Origin: Planococcus citri
Taxonomy: Eukaryota; Arthropoda; Insecta; Hemiptera; Pseudococcidae
Assembly (NCBI RefSeq): GCF_950023065.1
Contig: NC_088678.1
Span: 23,860,580 to 23,924,579 of the forward strand
Length of the DNA stretch: 64,000 bases
Direction: 5' to 3'
Made by a program: the position numbers and the translations under genes. Below the pieces are notes generated by a model that searched no databases, was not told where the DNA came from, and saw only the letters and a program-made list of their open reading frames with translations. Below, piece after piece: positions 24,147-35,372 of this stretch (positions within the stretch are counted from its first letter, which is position 1; each line of letters begins with the position of its first letter).

Positions 24147-26666
24147 TTAATTTAAAATAGTCGTTAGTTTATGAGACAAAGCTCGACATACGTCAATGAC
24201 AAGTCGCGGATTTGATGATTCCAAATTTTTCCAAGCTGCTGTATTTAAAACTTCGGCTGAATTTTTGACGATGAACTTTATCACAGGAGACTTCAATAAT
24301 TGGTTTGCATGATACATGTCGGCTGATATCAATATATCTGCCGCGTTGTCCACCGATAACGTCTTCAGCAAAGCATTCGAGGCAATTAATTTCAACCCAT
24401 TTAATTCATACTTATCCGCTGCTCCTAATAAACCATCAGCCAGCTTCTCCAAATTATCACACTTTCCAGTATACATATATCTCAACATTTCGGATACGAT
24501 TTCTTCATCGGTATCTTTAATATCTATGAAATCTCGATCGTTATTTTTCGTTTTGTTTTGAATAATCGCAGCGAAAATTGGACTACGCGCTGATAAAATG
24601 TCCTTGTGAGCTGTATAATTGTTATTATTTACACGAAGTGTCAAGTCTCTGGGTTTAAATTCATATTTTTTCCCTAAAATCTCCAAGTTCTCGGAAACAT
24701 TATTCACAAGAAAATCTGTTTGAATCGTAGATGTATTACAGTGGTGGAACATTTCAGGTTTGTTATCTGAACCGTTGTTGTTTAAGATATAAAATGACAG
24801 TTCACACTGGATTGTTAATGAATCATTCGATAAAATTTTGTTTCTGAAAATATCGTCTTTTTCGACAAATTCAGGGTAGCCATAACCCCGCGGCGACAAC
24901 GGTGTGCACGATGAGTTCTTATTGTGAAAGCAGCGCGATAGTGTTTTCCTAGTGTAGTCTAGTTCTTGAAGTTCGTTATTCAAAATAGAAAAATTGTATT
25001 TCACGTATGCTCCTTTCTGTTTATTTTCAAGATCCAAAGACAAGTATAAAGAGATGGCCTTTGCAGAGCCATCTCTTCCATTAGGATAAAGCTCTAAAAA
25101 CCATTTGTATTCTTCATTAGTGCTAGCTGAGAATTTGGGCGATATCAAGGTTTTTCCTATTACGGTTTCGTGAAAATCAAAACTATCGATTGTCCAGATA
25201 AAATTTGCTTTGTGATGTAAGGTTTCAGTATGGCACCAAGTAGGAACCTGCACGCTTTCAGTTAACGGTTCATTCTACAAAAAAAGAAAAGGAAAAAAAA
25301 AACAAAAAAATACAGTTGTCCAACACCAAATACTTAAGCAAACAGTTGACATGGATAAAGTAGATAGGTCCTATACATATAAGAAACTGTCGGAAAATGA
25401 AATCACTTTGATATCGACATTATAAATCATACCAATCTAGAGAATTCTAATTCCTAAACCAATGCAGAAGTTTTTTTTTTTTTTCAATATACCGCACAGT
25501 TCTGAAAATTACGTACCTGGCTGCTTGAAAAGCAAAATTAAACGTTTTTCTAGGGAATAAAATAATAATTTGAGTTTATCTTTATCGAAGTACATAATAT
25601 TGCTAATTTCACAATCATGTGATACCTAACCTACACCTAGACGTGTGTACCTACTCGCTGTCATTCTTTACCTTAGTTTGTCTGCAATACCTCAAAGTAA
25701 AATGCTGAACCTGAGATTTGATAGAACCAAGTATTCCCTTTGAGATAGGTAGATGTTTTTATTTTCTAATTCAAAACAGGACAAGTTTTATTTACACTTG
25801 AGTTGGGCTAGGCATGCTAAATTGAATTGTTGTTAAGTTATCTACGTGCCTTAGTGGTGTTGATATTTGAAAAAATGTTGAGAGATTTATTTTTTACTAA
25901 TAGTGGAAAACTATTTTGTAATGATAAATTTACTAATAGTAAAATAACAAAATCACTAGGTACTAGTAATTTTGCTGAAGTTTTTTTTCATTTTACTAGT
26001 ACTCGTAGTATTTTTTTTACATGGGTAAGCATTTTGTATAGGTTAGGTACACAAAATTGAAATTTCTGTATAAGCACATTTTGCCCATTCGTTTGATTGA
26101 AATTTAAAGTACCTAACCATATTGCTCATGAAAATTACGAGAACAAGAACACTGGGAACGGAGAACCAAAAAATCAAAGAACGAGAGAACGAACGAACGA
26201 AAGAACGAACAAAGTTTCCGAGTTTTGAGAAAGAACGAAAGAAAGAACATATTGTGAAAATTCATTTCAGGAACAAAAGAACGAAGAACAAGATTCCTTG
26301 TTCTTCCATCCCTGCTCAGTAGTCGTACCTACCTACCTACCTACCTACCTACCTACCTACCTACCTACCTACCTACCTACCTACCTACCTACCTACCTAC
26401 CTACCTACCTACGTAGTCCAAGTAATTTAAATTTAAAATTTAATATGATATCCGTGTTACTAAAACATTTTATTAAATTTAATATAAAAAAAAATCAAAT
26501 CGACTGCCTTAATTTGAAGTCTGAGGAAGTTGGCAAATTTTGAAAAACACAAAAAAATTGTAGCTCAATAAAAATATTACTTGTAATTATACACACACTT
26601 ACTTACTTTGCAACAACAAAAGAGAAACGAAGAGAAAATCACTTGAAAAATAATAATACGAATCAT
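24147..26666 (-). CDS. MATH-BTB protein with predicted secretory signal peptide (clade A, copy 1; two exons)
   Basis: SPOP/TDPOZ-like MATH-BTB protein. Exon 1 is 26666-26607 (20 codons, MIRIIIFQVIFSSFLFCCCK, then GTAAGT); exon 2 is 25274-24147 after TTTTTTTGTAG. The join is phase 0 and gives 395 aa. MATH spans about residues 43-183, BTB about 225-320 (LTLRVNNNNYTAHKDIL, YMYTGKCDNLEKLADGLLGAA) and the BACK/3-box about 310-390. The exon 2 frame is open to the acceptor but has no Met before about residue 195, so an upstream coding exon is required. Family members normally hold substrates through MATH and Cullin-3 through BTB/3-box in cytosol or nucleus; the hydrophobic N terminus instead predicts entry to the secretory pathway. 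Eight N-X-S/T sequons are present. Splicing is inferred, not observed. Confidence 0.82.
26155..26290. repeat. GAAC/GAAA-type short tandem repeat
   Basis: Runs of GAAC, GAAA and GAGA-like tetramers (for example ACGAACGAACGAAAGAACG). Low complexity within the intron of the clade A gene. Confidence 0.7.
26326..26412. repeat. (CCTA)n microsatellite
   Basis: About 21 uninterrupted CCTA/TACC units in the intron of clade A copy 1. The unit matches the TAGGTACCTA words scattered through the window. It is not the TTAGG insect telomere repeat. Confidence 0.95.
26607..26666 (-). other. Signal-peptide exon of clade A MATH-BTB copy 1
   Basis: ATG to the GTAAGT donor, 60 nt. The homologous exon at 29861-29929 differs mostly at third codon positions (ATT/ATC, GTG/GTA, TTC/TTT, TCT/TCG), as expected for a conserved coding exon. 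Both end in a TGC AAA codon pair at the donor. Confidence 0.75.
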
Positions 26667-27704
26667 CTTATATATAACGCTAGAATTTTTTTCACAACAC
26701 TAAATTTTCTTCTCTTGTTGATCAGTTACACAAGAGTGTCCAAATTACAAACTAGTGTAAGTACTATTCTTTATTACAACTTGATTCTAACAATTTACAA
26801 ATTTATCGGTATCCCGACAATGTAAAAGGTACTTACCTATACCTATAGTAGGTACCTACATTCGCCTGAATCTGATAACTTGAATACTTTGTACCGAATA
26901 CTGAAGAAATCCGAGTAACAGAATAAACTTTTCTCGAAGTACCTATATGAATTGTTTAAAGTGCAGTACTTGCCTGATTTATCTATTCTTATTAAAATTA
27001 GTAAATTCTCATTTGTTTGCACTTTTCGATTATCATTATGAAAATATAAAATGTCTTACGGATTTTATCACCAGCTGCTATTGAACATGCTCTGATAATC
27101 AGTAGATATTTATCTATAGTACCTACATATTATTCTTGGAACACGTGTTTTCCAATAGGTAATATATAAAATCTCAGACGAATTAATTTAAAATTTTAAA
27201 ACTTGAAATAATCATGTTATCTCATGGAGGGAAATTACGAACTCGTAAGCCTCGAACTTTTCACTGGAAAGCACTTTTATAAATTTTTCCAAGATAAAAT
27301 CAAAAGGATTTTCAGTTTTTCTTTCCTAACATAAGTAAAATTTTTATGAATTTTTATTGTATTGTAAAACTCATAGTTTTTTTCTCTCGATCGAAACAAT
27401 AAAAACCTAATTTTTCAATTTGATACCTAATCGAATCAGCCTTTTGAGGTGGCAAACCCATTCAAGAGCTACCTATATGCTTTTCAATGAGATTTCTATA
27501 TAATTAGGAAAAAATAACTCTTGCTTCTCAGTTTTTACTATAACAACTTCTCGCTAAAAGGTTCCCTTTTTACCTTTGAGATTTCTATACCTATAATTTC
27601 TCAAAAGGTAGGGCTATTTAGGTTGAAAAAAAAAATCATTTTAATAAGTATTTTTAATTTTATCACATAAGCAGGTCTGAAAAAAATAACTCAACCACAA
27701 TTAC
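26667..27704. other. Spacer between the two clade A genes
   Basis: The right part (27222-27704) is the duplicated 3' flank shared with 23775-24146. The left part should contain the promoter of the copy 1 gene. No other gene was recognised. Confidence 0.45.
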
Positions 27705-29929
27705 TTAATTTAAAAAAGTCGTTAGTTTATGAGACAAGGCTCGACATACGTCAACGAGGAGTCGTGGATTCGATAATTCCAAATTTATCCAAGCTGTCGT
27801 ATTAAAAACTTCGGCTGAATTTCTGACGATGAACGTGACCACATGAGACTTCAATTGATTTGCATGATACATGTCAGCCGATATCAATATATCTGCTGCG
27901 TTGTCCACCGATAATGTCTTCAACAAAGCATTCGAGGCAATTACTTTTAACCCATTCAAGTCGTATTTATCCGCAGCTCCTAATAAACCATCAGCCAGCT
28001 TATCTAAATTTTCACACTTTCCTGTGTACATATATCTCAACATTTCGGATACAATTTCTTCATCGGTATCTTTAATATCTATGAAATCTTGATCGCTATT
28101 TTTCGTTTTGTTTTGGATAATCGCAGCGAAAATTGGACTACGCGCTGATAAAATGTCCTTGTGCGCCGTATAATTGTTATTATTTACACGAAGTGTCAAG
28201 TCTGTGGGCTTAAATTCATATTTTCTCGCTAAAATCTTGAAGTTCTCAGAAACACTAGTCTCAAGATACACGGTTTGAATTATGGATGTGTTACATTGAT
28301 GAAATGTGTCGGATTTGTTTGAAGCAATGTTGTTGATGGCATAAAACGACAATTTACACTGGATTGTTAATTTGTTATTCGATAATAAATTTTTCCTGAA
28401 ATAATCGTCTTTTTGAACAAATTCTGCATAGCCCCAACCAATCGATGACGAGCTGTTTGCAGAGCTTTTATTTTGGAAGAAGTGCAATTCTGAAGAAGCA
28501 CTGGTGTATCGTTCTTCCAGCTGATTATTCAGAATAGAAAAATTGAATTGCGCGTATGCTCTTTTCCGTTCACTTTTAGCATCCAAATACAAGTATAAAG
28601 AGATGTTCTTCATAGCGCCATCCCCTCTATTAGGATTAAGTTCTAAAAACCATTTAAATTTTTCATTTGTTCTAGCTGAGAATTCGGGGGATTTCAAGGA
28701 ACTTTCTGCAGCTTCGTAATAATCGAAGTTATCGATTGTCCAAATAAAATTTACTTTGTGGTGTGGGATTTGGGTACGGCACCAAGTCGTAACCGGTTCG
28801 CTTTCAGTCGTATACAGAACACTCGTTGGAACATAATCAATACTTTTTAATGGTTCGTTCTACAAAAAAAAAAAAAAAAGAAAGAAAAAAAGTTACTTAG
28901 GTAGCTGTAGACTAGGTGCCTATATTAAACGAGCAAACAGTTCACATGGATAAAAAAATAGATAGGTAGGTATCTATGTAGATGTATATCTAAGTAATAA
29001 TTGTACGTGCAAAATTTAAATCACTTTGATATTGTTATTTGGCTGTTTGGAATCCCAAAGGAGTGGGCATTTTCGGAAAAATTGTAGCTTTTTCGCTACA
29101 GCTCCCACCCAACCTGTTTCAAGAAAATGGTCCAGTTTCAAAAGATTGTATTTGGGATCATAAGATAACATCTATTCTATTGAGACTCTGCGTCGATCTA
29201 GACCATTGCCATCAAAATCCAAGACTGCTTTTTGGATTCTACTATGGGTGGTTGAAAATTTTCAAATTGCCTATTTTTGGGTGAATTCGTGTTTTTACAA
29301 AGTTTTTTGCTTAAATATTTCGTATTGATTAAGCAGCAATGGTGCTTATTGCTAATTTTCAAATTACCGAAAAATTTGAAAAGTTTTTGATCATTTTTCC
29401 AAGTTTTTTAAAAGTATAGCAATAATGACCAAATCACTACAGTTTAAGAAATGATATTTTTCGATGTTTTGGTGTACTCAACGAGTATTATTTGAAAAGA
29501 AAAATTTTAAAAACATGAGTTTGACTCAGAATAAGTAAGTACGCTATCTGAAAATGTTCAATGACCTAGGTTGACGCAGAATCTCGAATACAATCTTGGA
29601 AATGGGGGCTATTTTTCAATCATTTTTTAAAAATCAGGTTGGGTAAAGGCTAGAGCGAAAATTCATTTTTTTGAAATGTCTTTTTTATGAGGACCCATAA
29701 TCTTCCCTTCAGGGCTATCTCCAGAGCTAATATTCTTCTGAGTGACTTTCAACTCGAAATGAGAGTCCACACTATATTATTGGTCAAATTCCTCTGCTTT
29801 TTTTTTTTCGTGATCCACCCTACTTAATATGTATACTCAGGTATTGTAATACACACTTACTTTGCAAACATTGAAGAGAAATGGCGAAAAAATTACTTGA
29901 AAGATAATAATACGATTCATTTTAAACAT
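27705..29929 (-). CDS. MATH-BTB protein with predicted secretory signal peptide (clade A, copy 2; two exons)
   Basis: Close paralogue of the gene at 24147-26666. Exon 1 is 29929-29861 (23 codons; a second Met three codons in matches the copy 1 start; core RIIIFQVIFSPFLF). Exon 2 is 28859-27705 after TTTTTGTAG, in phase 0, 407 aa in all. The frame is open from the acceptor; residues NEPL follow the junction in both copies, and no Met occurs in exon 2 before the MATH strands (GDGAMKN). It has a 13-residue linker insertion relative to copy 1, then MATH (IGWGYAEFVQKDDYFRKN), BTB (LTLRVNNNNYTAHKDIL, YMYTGKCENLDKLADGLLGAA) and BACK/3-box. The intron holds a palindromic repeat at about 29050-29820. 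The predicted product enters the ER; a Cullin-3-type adaptor role is known for the family but untested for a secreted form. Confidence 0.82.
29050..29820. repeat. Palindromic dispersed repeat in the clade A copy 2 intron
   Basis: The left half (CCCACCCAACCTGTTTC, CTCTGCGTCGATCTAG, ATTCTACTATGGGTGG) returns inverted on the right (ACCTAGGTTGACGCAGA, CAGGTTGGGTAAAGGC). The same family occurs at 17366-17743 and 19840-20130. It is absent from the copy 1 intron, so it inserted after the gene duplication or was lost there. Confidence 0.6.
29861..29929 (-). other. Signal-peptide exon of clade A MATH-BTB copy 2
   Basis: ATG to GTAAGTGTG donor, 69 nt. It is homologous to 26607-26666, including the donor and the ACTTGAAA-ATAATAATACGA context. 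Confidence 0.75.
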
Positions 29930-30950
29930 GAATTCCTTTTACAATACTAAACTGCACTCACTTATTAGACAAGTTGCACGAGCTCGTGTACTACAAGTTT
30001 TTCAACTTGATTCACAAATTTATCGCCAGTTACTTATCTTAGGAAATGCACACGATAATGCAAATATTCTTGGGATGCAGTTTCCTGTTGACAGTTAATT
30101 AATCAAGGATAGATAAATTAATTTCAAATCGAAGATATGTACAACAAAACTTGGCATCATGTTGATAAGCGTAGAAGCGAATTAAAATTGCAATTCCTGA
30201 TTTTATTTTCTCAGCCTCAATCCAAAATCACTCCAATATTAATTTAATGTTGATAAATTTGCATATCCTAAGATATGAAGGATCCAACTGATTTGGTTCC
30301 ACTCACTTAGGTTTGAATGAAATCAGCCCTACTTCTTTGAAGTAGGTAGTGGCAATAATACATATACTTGTACTACCTACCTAGTACCTACCTGCTCACT
30401 ATTAAAATCTTGTGTCAATTTCAAATTTCAATCACAACTATCACAAGCTTGAGAATACGGGATAGAAGTTTTAAGTATGTAGGTACATGGATTATAAAAG
30501 AAATTCTTCAAATTAACAAACTATGATTGTGAATGAGTAGAAGATAGAAACAGGTGAGCAAGCAAATCATAATGCATGTATTGACAAACTTGAATAAGAA
30601 TAACTAACATAGGTACTCGTAGTTGACGGTTTAATGTTCAAGTTGGTAAAATTAGTTGATTTGTGAAAATAATAAGTTATGCATGAAAATCATTCTTACA
30701 GCTAGCGTAATATCAGATTTTTTCATTTTTTAAAAGAAGTCGAGTAGATATAAGTATCTATCCATCGAAAAATTGCAACAGGAACAGTTATTGTACCTAT
30801 CTAACAAATTCTGAAATCCTTTTTTTTTTTTTGCTACCTGCATTGAATTAATTTTTCGAGAAAATCATACAATAGAATCTTCAATAAAACTAAGTAATAA
30901 AATATTTTAAGAAAACCGTAATATTGTAATTTTAATATATTTCTTACACA
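29930..30950. other. Intergenic AT-rich stretch
   Basis: Upstream region of clade A copy 2. No coding exon or bounded repeat was recognised; a short T run lies near 30820. Confidence 0.35.
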
Positions 30951-31430
30951 TTACTTGGCCATAATTATATTTCTAGGATCAATACTCGCCGCTATGGCCA
31001 GCATCGCTTCAACTGTCAGTTGTGATTTCGATGACTGCATTTTTTTCCACCCCTCTGAATTCAAAACTTCGGCTGCTTTACTGACAATAAACCTGAGCAC
31101 GTGTGATTTCAATTGATCTGCATGGCATGTATCTGCTATCATCAGTATATCTATTGCGTTGTCCACCGATAGTGTCTTCAGTAATACATTCAAGGCAATT
31201 ACTTTCAACTTCAATCCGTTCGAATCGGATTTATCGACTGCTGCTAAAGAATCTTCTTCCAGCTGCGCTGAATTTTTACTCTTTTTGGTGTAAATATGCC
31301 CCAGCATTTTAGATGACATTTCTTTACCAGAGTATCTTGTTCTATCTTGCAATCACGAGTATTGTCAACGATAAAAGTATGCTCACTTTTTGTGCTGTTT
31401 TCGATTATTAGTTACAATGTAAACTGATGA
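30951..31430 (-). pseudogene. Truncated clade A MATH-BTB pseudogene (BTB end plus BACK)
   Basis: A 133-codon frame retains the end of BTB and the BACK/3-box region, with NVLLKTLSVDNAIDIL and DQLKSHVLRFIV closely matching clade A. MATH, the first half of BTB and any signal exon are missing. Bases just right of the open frame (to about 31430) still resemble the BTB coding sequence but are frameshifted. The LADGLLGAADKY core has decayed to LEEDSLAAVDKS. A palindromic element (31632-33583) starts just upstream and may have caused the loss. Confidence 0.78.
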
Positions 31431-31631
31431 AAATTACAAAATAAAAACCAAACCATAAGATTCAGAAGGTTTTCTTATTTTTCAAGAAGGTACTTTGCAA
31501 CCATGGAACTATGTTCCATGTTTGCAACACTTTGGTAGCCGTGTATTTTTCACCATGTACCTACTTGTACACGAAGTAGCATTTTTTTGAAATAATAATT
31601 TCTTCAATAAATGACAGCTCACAAGCGAATC

Positions 31632-33583
31632 TCTTGAGGTGTCACACTCCGATTTGAACGGGACCACGATTCATGGAAAAATCATAGTCTAAAACCCCCA
31701 AAACCAAATTTTCAGCTGCCCAAGTTCATTTTTCGATTTTTGGCGAACGTTTGAAAATTCAAAATTGACTGTTTTTGGCGATTTATGCTTTTTTTTTTCA
31801 AGTACGTACTTGATCAGTAAGAATGGTGAAAATAAGTCCCAAAACTAATATTAATTACCCAAATCCAAATTTCACCATTTCCAGTCATTCTGGAGCCTCC
31901 AGCGCGATTTTTCCAATTTCTCCAGAATTTTGAATTTGCTCCAGAAGGCGTGAATATGAAGTTGGGCAGCTAAAAATCGATTTGTATATAACACTCGACC
32001 TGTTTAACGAGTTTATCCACATTTGAGCCGATTTTGAGAGTGACACCTCAAAAGTGGTTTCTTGGCCAGCTTTTTTCAAAATTAAAAATCAAAAAAATCA
32101 AAAGTTTCCCGTTTGTATGAGAATTTTTGAAATTCACGCGAATCGCTGTATTTTGTTCAAAACTAACCCCCAAATCCAAATTTCACAATTTCCAGCCATT
32201 CTGGAGCCTCCAGCGCGATTTTTCAATTTCTCCAGAATTTTGAATTTGCTCCAGAAGGCGTGAATATGAAGATGGGCAGCTAAAAATCGAGTTGTGTAGT
32301 ATACTCGACTTGTCTAACGAGTTATCTACATTTGAGCCGATTTTGGAAGTGACACCTGAAGAGTGGTTTTTTGACCAGCTTTTTTCAAAATTGAAAAATC
32401 CAAAAAATCAAAAGATAACTGTTTGTGAGGAAATTTTTGAAATTTGCGCGAATCGCTGTATTTTGTCCATAACTAACCCCCCAAATCAAAATTTCACAAT
32501 TTCCAGCCATTGTGGAGCCTCCAGCGCGATTTTCAATTGCTCCAGAATTTTGAATTTGCTCCAGATGGCGTGAATATGAAGTTGGGCCGCTAAAAAATCG
32601 AGTTTTATATTACACTCGACCTGTTTAACGAGTTTATCCACATTTGTGCCGATTTCAAGAGTGACACCTCAAGAGTGGTTTTTTGAGGTGTCACTCTCGC
32701 TCCAAAACGGCTGGAAATGGTAGAATTTGCGCTCCGGGGGTTAGTTCTTGAAGAAATACAGCGATTCGCACAAATTTCAAAAATTTCCTCGCAAACGGTC
32801 ATCTTTTGAGTTTTTGGATTTTTTAATTTTGACAAAAGCATGGTCAAACCACTCTTGAGGTGTCACTTCCAAAATCGGCTCAAATGTAGATAAACTCGTT
32901 AAATAGGTCGAGTATAATACACAACTCGATTTTTAGCTGCCCAACTTCATATTTACGCCTTCTGGAGCAAATTCGAAATTCTGGAGAAATTGAAAAATCG
33001 CGCTGGAGGCTCCAGAATGGCTGGAAATTATGAAATTTTGATTTGGGGTTAGTTTTGGACAAAATACAGCGATTCGCGTGAATTTCAAAAATTCCCACAC
33101 AAACGGGAAACTTTTGATTTTTTGGATTTTTTAATTTTGACAAAAGCTGGTCAAAAAACCACTCTTGAGGTGTCACTTCCAAAATCGGCTCAAATGTAGA
33201 TAAACTCGTTAAACAGGTCGAGTATAATACACAACTCGATTTTTAGCTGCCCAACTTCATATTTACGCCTTCTGGAGCAAATTCAAAATTCTGGAGAAAT
33301 TGAAAAATCGCGCTGGAGGCTCCATAATGGCTGGAAATGGTGACATTTGGATTTGGGTAATTATTATTAGTTTTGGGACTTATTTTGACCATTTTTACTA
33401 AAGTACGTACTTTTAAAAAAAAGCATAAATCGCCAAAAACAGTCAATTTTGAATAAATTTTCAAACGTTCGCCAAAAATCGAAAAATGAACTTGGGCAGT
33501 TGAAAATTTGGTTTTGGGGGTGTTAGACTATGCTTTTTCCATAAATAGTGCTCCCGTTCAAATCGGAGAATGACACCTCAAGA
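31632..33583. repeat. Giant palindromic element with TCTTGAGGTGTCA ends
   Basis: The left end TCTTGAGGTGTCA and the right end TGACACCTCAAGA are inverted. Inward, both arms carry TTTTTGGCGAACGTTTGAAAA and CTGTTTTTGGCGATTTATGC, then several copies of a roughly 300-bp unit containing CTGGAGCCTCCAGCGCG, TCTGGAGCAAATT and AGTGACACCTC, direct within an arm and inverted between arms. The centre is near 32.69 kb. It has no coding capacity and no clear target duplication. Its internal GGAGCCTCCAGC box is shared with the TAGTCGGGG foldback family. Confidence 0.78.
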
Positions 33584-34271
33584 CGTTCCCATGTCAGTTG
33601 TAATCTCACATGTTATTGTTTACTGGGCTACAATTATTGAAATACATTGAAATGATGTAAGTAGTACTTATGGGTACGTAATTTTTCATGTTGGTTATTC
33701 AAAACTGGAAAATTAAATTCAGGACAAGCTAAACAAAATTTAAAAAAAAATAGTCAAAACGATACAGTCTTTATTTGAAAATATACCATTCAAGAACAGA
33801 CTTATTCGTGCATTTTCTAGGAAAAGGAACATCTACATTTTATATCGCATCGTATGCAATTATCAAATCCTCAATAAAAACGAAATAAAAATAATTATCA
33901 ACACTTAGGTAAAACAAGTTACACAAATAGGACATGAAAAGTTCGGAAATCCGAAACCCTTCCAAAAAAATTCAAAAGGAACTATCTATAAAAATTGAAA
34001 AAAAAACACAAATGCTGAGACGAGAAAAAAATATTACTCAACACTCTACTCTAATCTAATTCAAAGGAAATCTATTCACCCAGGCACGTACGAGTCCGAC
34101 CATTTCGCTATTACATACATATGAAACTTGAAATTATAATTGATGTAAACTAACAAAAATTAAGGAAAAAAATAATAATCAGGTTTCGATTAAAAAAAAA
34201 ACCAGGCAAATTATGCTTCGAATATAAATTATAAAACAATCTAGAAATAATTATTAATTATCGTTGACGCG
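33584..34271. other. Spacer and 3' flank of the MATH-BTB gene at 34272
   Basis: No coding exon was recognised. The right part is the probable 3' UTR of the - strand gene. Confidence 0.4.
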
Positions 34272-35372
34272 TTACATACTCGTATTTTCAAATCTACTAC
34301 GAGATAACGCCTTACACACATCGTTCAATACTTGAGGATACATCGGCATAATCTGGTCCCAAGTCGTCGAATTCATTATTTCGGACGACCTCGCTACAAT
34401 AAATTCGATCACCTGTGATTTCAAATCATCTACACGATACAAATCTGCCAAAATCAACATATTCGGCGCATTCTCTACTGACAAAGATTTAGAAATTGAT
34501 TCCACGCACATCTTCTTGAGTTGAACTAGACCATACTTATCAGCAGCTGCTAATAATCCGTCGGCCAATTTATCCACATTTTCGCACTTTCCGGTGTAAA
34601 AGAATTTCATAATTTCACCCATAACGTCTTCTTTTACGTCGGTAATTTCTACGCGATTTCGTTCATTTTCCATCATACTGCTCTTGAACATGTTGGCGAA
34701 ATAATTACTTCGCGCTGCTAAAATAACTTTATGAACCGGATAATCCTTTCCTGGTAATGAAAGCGTGAAGTCGGCAAATTCGTGATTACCAAGCGCCGAT
34801 GCAAGATTTTCTGAAAGTTGTTGCAGATGGAGAATATTACACCGATGAAAAATTCTATCTATAGTTACGTCGTTCAATTCCAAAAACGTTATCTTCAGAG
34901 AAATCGTCAATGCGTCGGTATCCTTCGGTAAAAATGTACTCTTAAAAGTTTCATCTTTCTTGAGAAAGTTAGAACAGCCCCACTCACCTGCATCGGTACA
35001 TGAGCCTGCGACAATGTTGAACAAATAACACGACAAACCCGAGACGTAGCTTTCCTTCTGCGTGTTACTTAAAAGAGAAAAACTGAATTTGGCAAGAGCT
35101 CTTTTGCACTTGCTGGTTTGGTTTAAATGTAAAAACAGACCAAAGTAATCTTTTTCACCGTCCTCACCTCTGGGATCGAAACTTAAATACCACTGAAATT
35201 TATCATTCGTAGGAGATGAGAACGTAGGAGATAACACAGATTCGCCTGCTTCGTCGACAGAGCTGAAATTGTATATTTTCCAAGTGTACTTTATTTCATC
35301 GAACTGGACAGTACTGCAACTGCATTCTTCGGTGGATGCGCAAGTTGAAGGGCCGGATTGACTCGACGACAT
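34272..35372 (-). CDS. MATH-BTB (SPOP/TDPOZ-like) protein, clade B
   Basis: Predicted cytosolic/nuclear substrate adaptor for Cullin-3 ubiquitin ligases, from family knowledge. It is 366 aa from the ATG at 35372; the frame is open 13 codons further up but has no ATG there and an in-frame stop beyond. Residues 17-22 carry CSCSTV, then MATH (about 25-165, EWGCSNFLKKDETF), BTB (about 185-285, FADFTLSL, YPVHKVILAARSNYFANMF, FFYTGKCENVDKLADGLLAAADKY) and BACK/3-box (SISKSLSVENAPNMLILADLY, VIEFIVARSSEIMN). There is no signal peptide. A 5'-UTR intron ends with TTTCAG near 35500. No obvious SPOP-type C-terminal nuclear signal was seen. Confidence 0.92.
   Translation of the reverse strand: MSSSQSGPSTCASTEECSCSTVQFDEIKYTWKIYNFSSVDEAGESVLSPTFSSPTNDKFQWYLSFDPRGEDGEKDYFGLFLHLNQTSKCKRALAKFSFSLLSNTQKESYVSGLSCYLFNIVAGSCTDAGEWGCSNFLKKDETFKSTFLPKDTDALTISLKITFLELNDVTIDRIFHRCNILHLQQLSENLASALGNHEFADFTLSLPGKDYPVHKVILAARSNYFANMFKSSMMENERNRVEITDVKEDVMGEIMKFFYTGKCENVDKLADGLLAAADKYGLVQLKKMCVESISKSLSVENAPNMLILADLYRVDDLKSQVIEFIVARSSEIMNSTTWDQIMPMYPQVLNDVCKALSRSRFENTSM

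Noticed and set aside
24147..25253. Start of the clade A MATH-BTB protein at the GTG near 25253
   Set aside because: GTG is not a plausible start here; the frame runs back to a splice acceptor and an upstream signal-peptide exon supplies the ATG.
26326..26412. Interstitial telomere repeat
   Set aside because: The unit is CCTA, not the TTAGG/CCTAA insect telomere repeat.
26298..26543. Frame with repeated YLPT
   Set aside because: Translation of the CCTA microsatellite.
27860..28092. + frames overlapping MATH-BTB genes (also 24305-24561)
   Set aside because: Antisense shadows of conserved BTB codons, which is why they look conserved between copies.
31870..33300. Possible CRISPR-like or satellite array
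   Set aside because: The repeats are about 300 bp, inverted about a centre and without unique spacers; they belong to a palindromic element in a eukaryotic genome.
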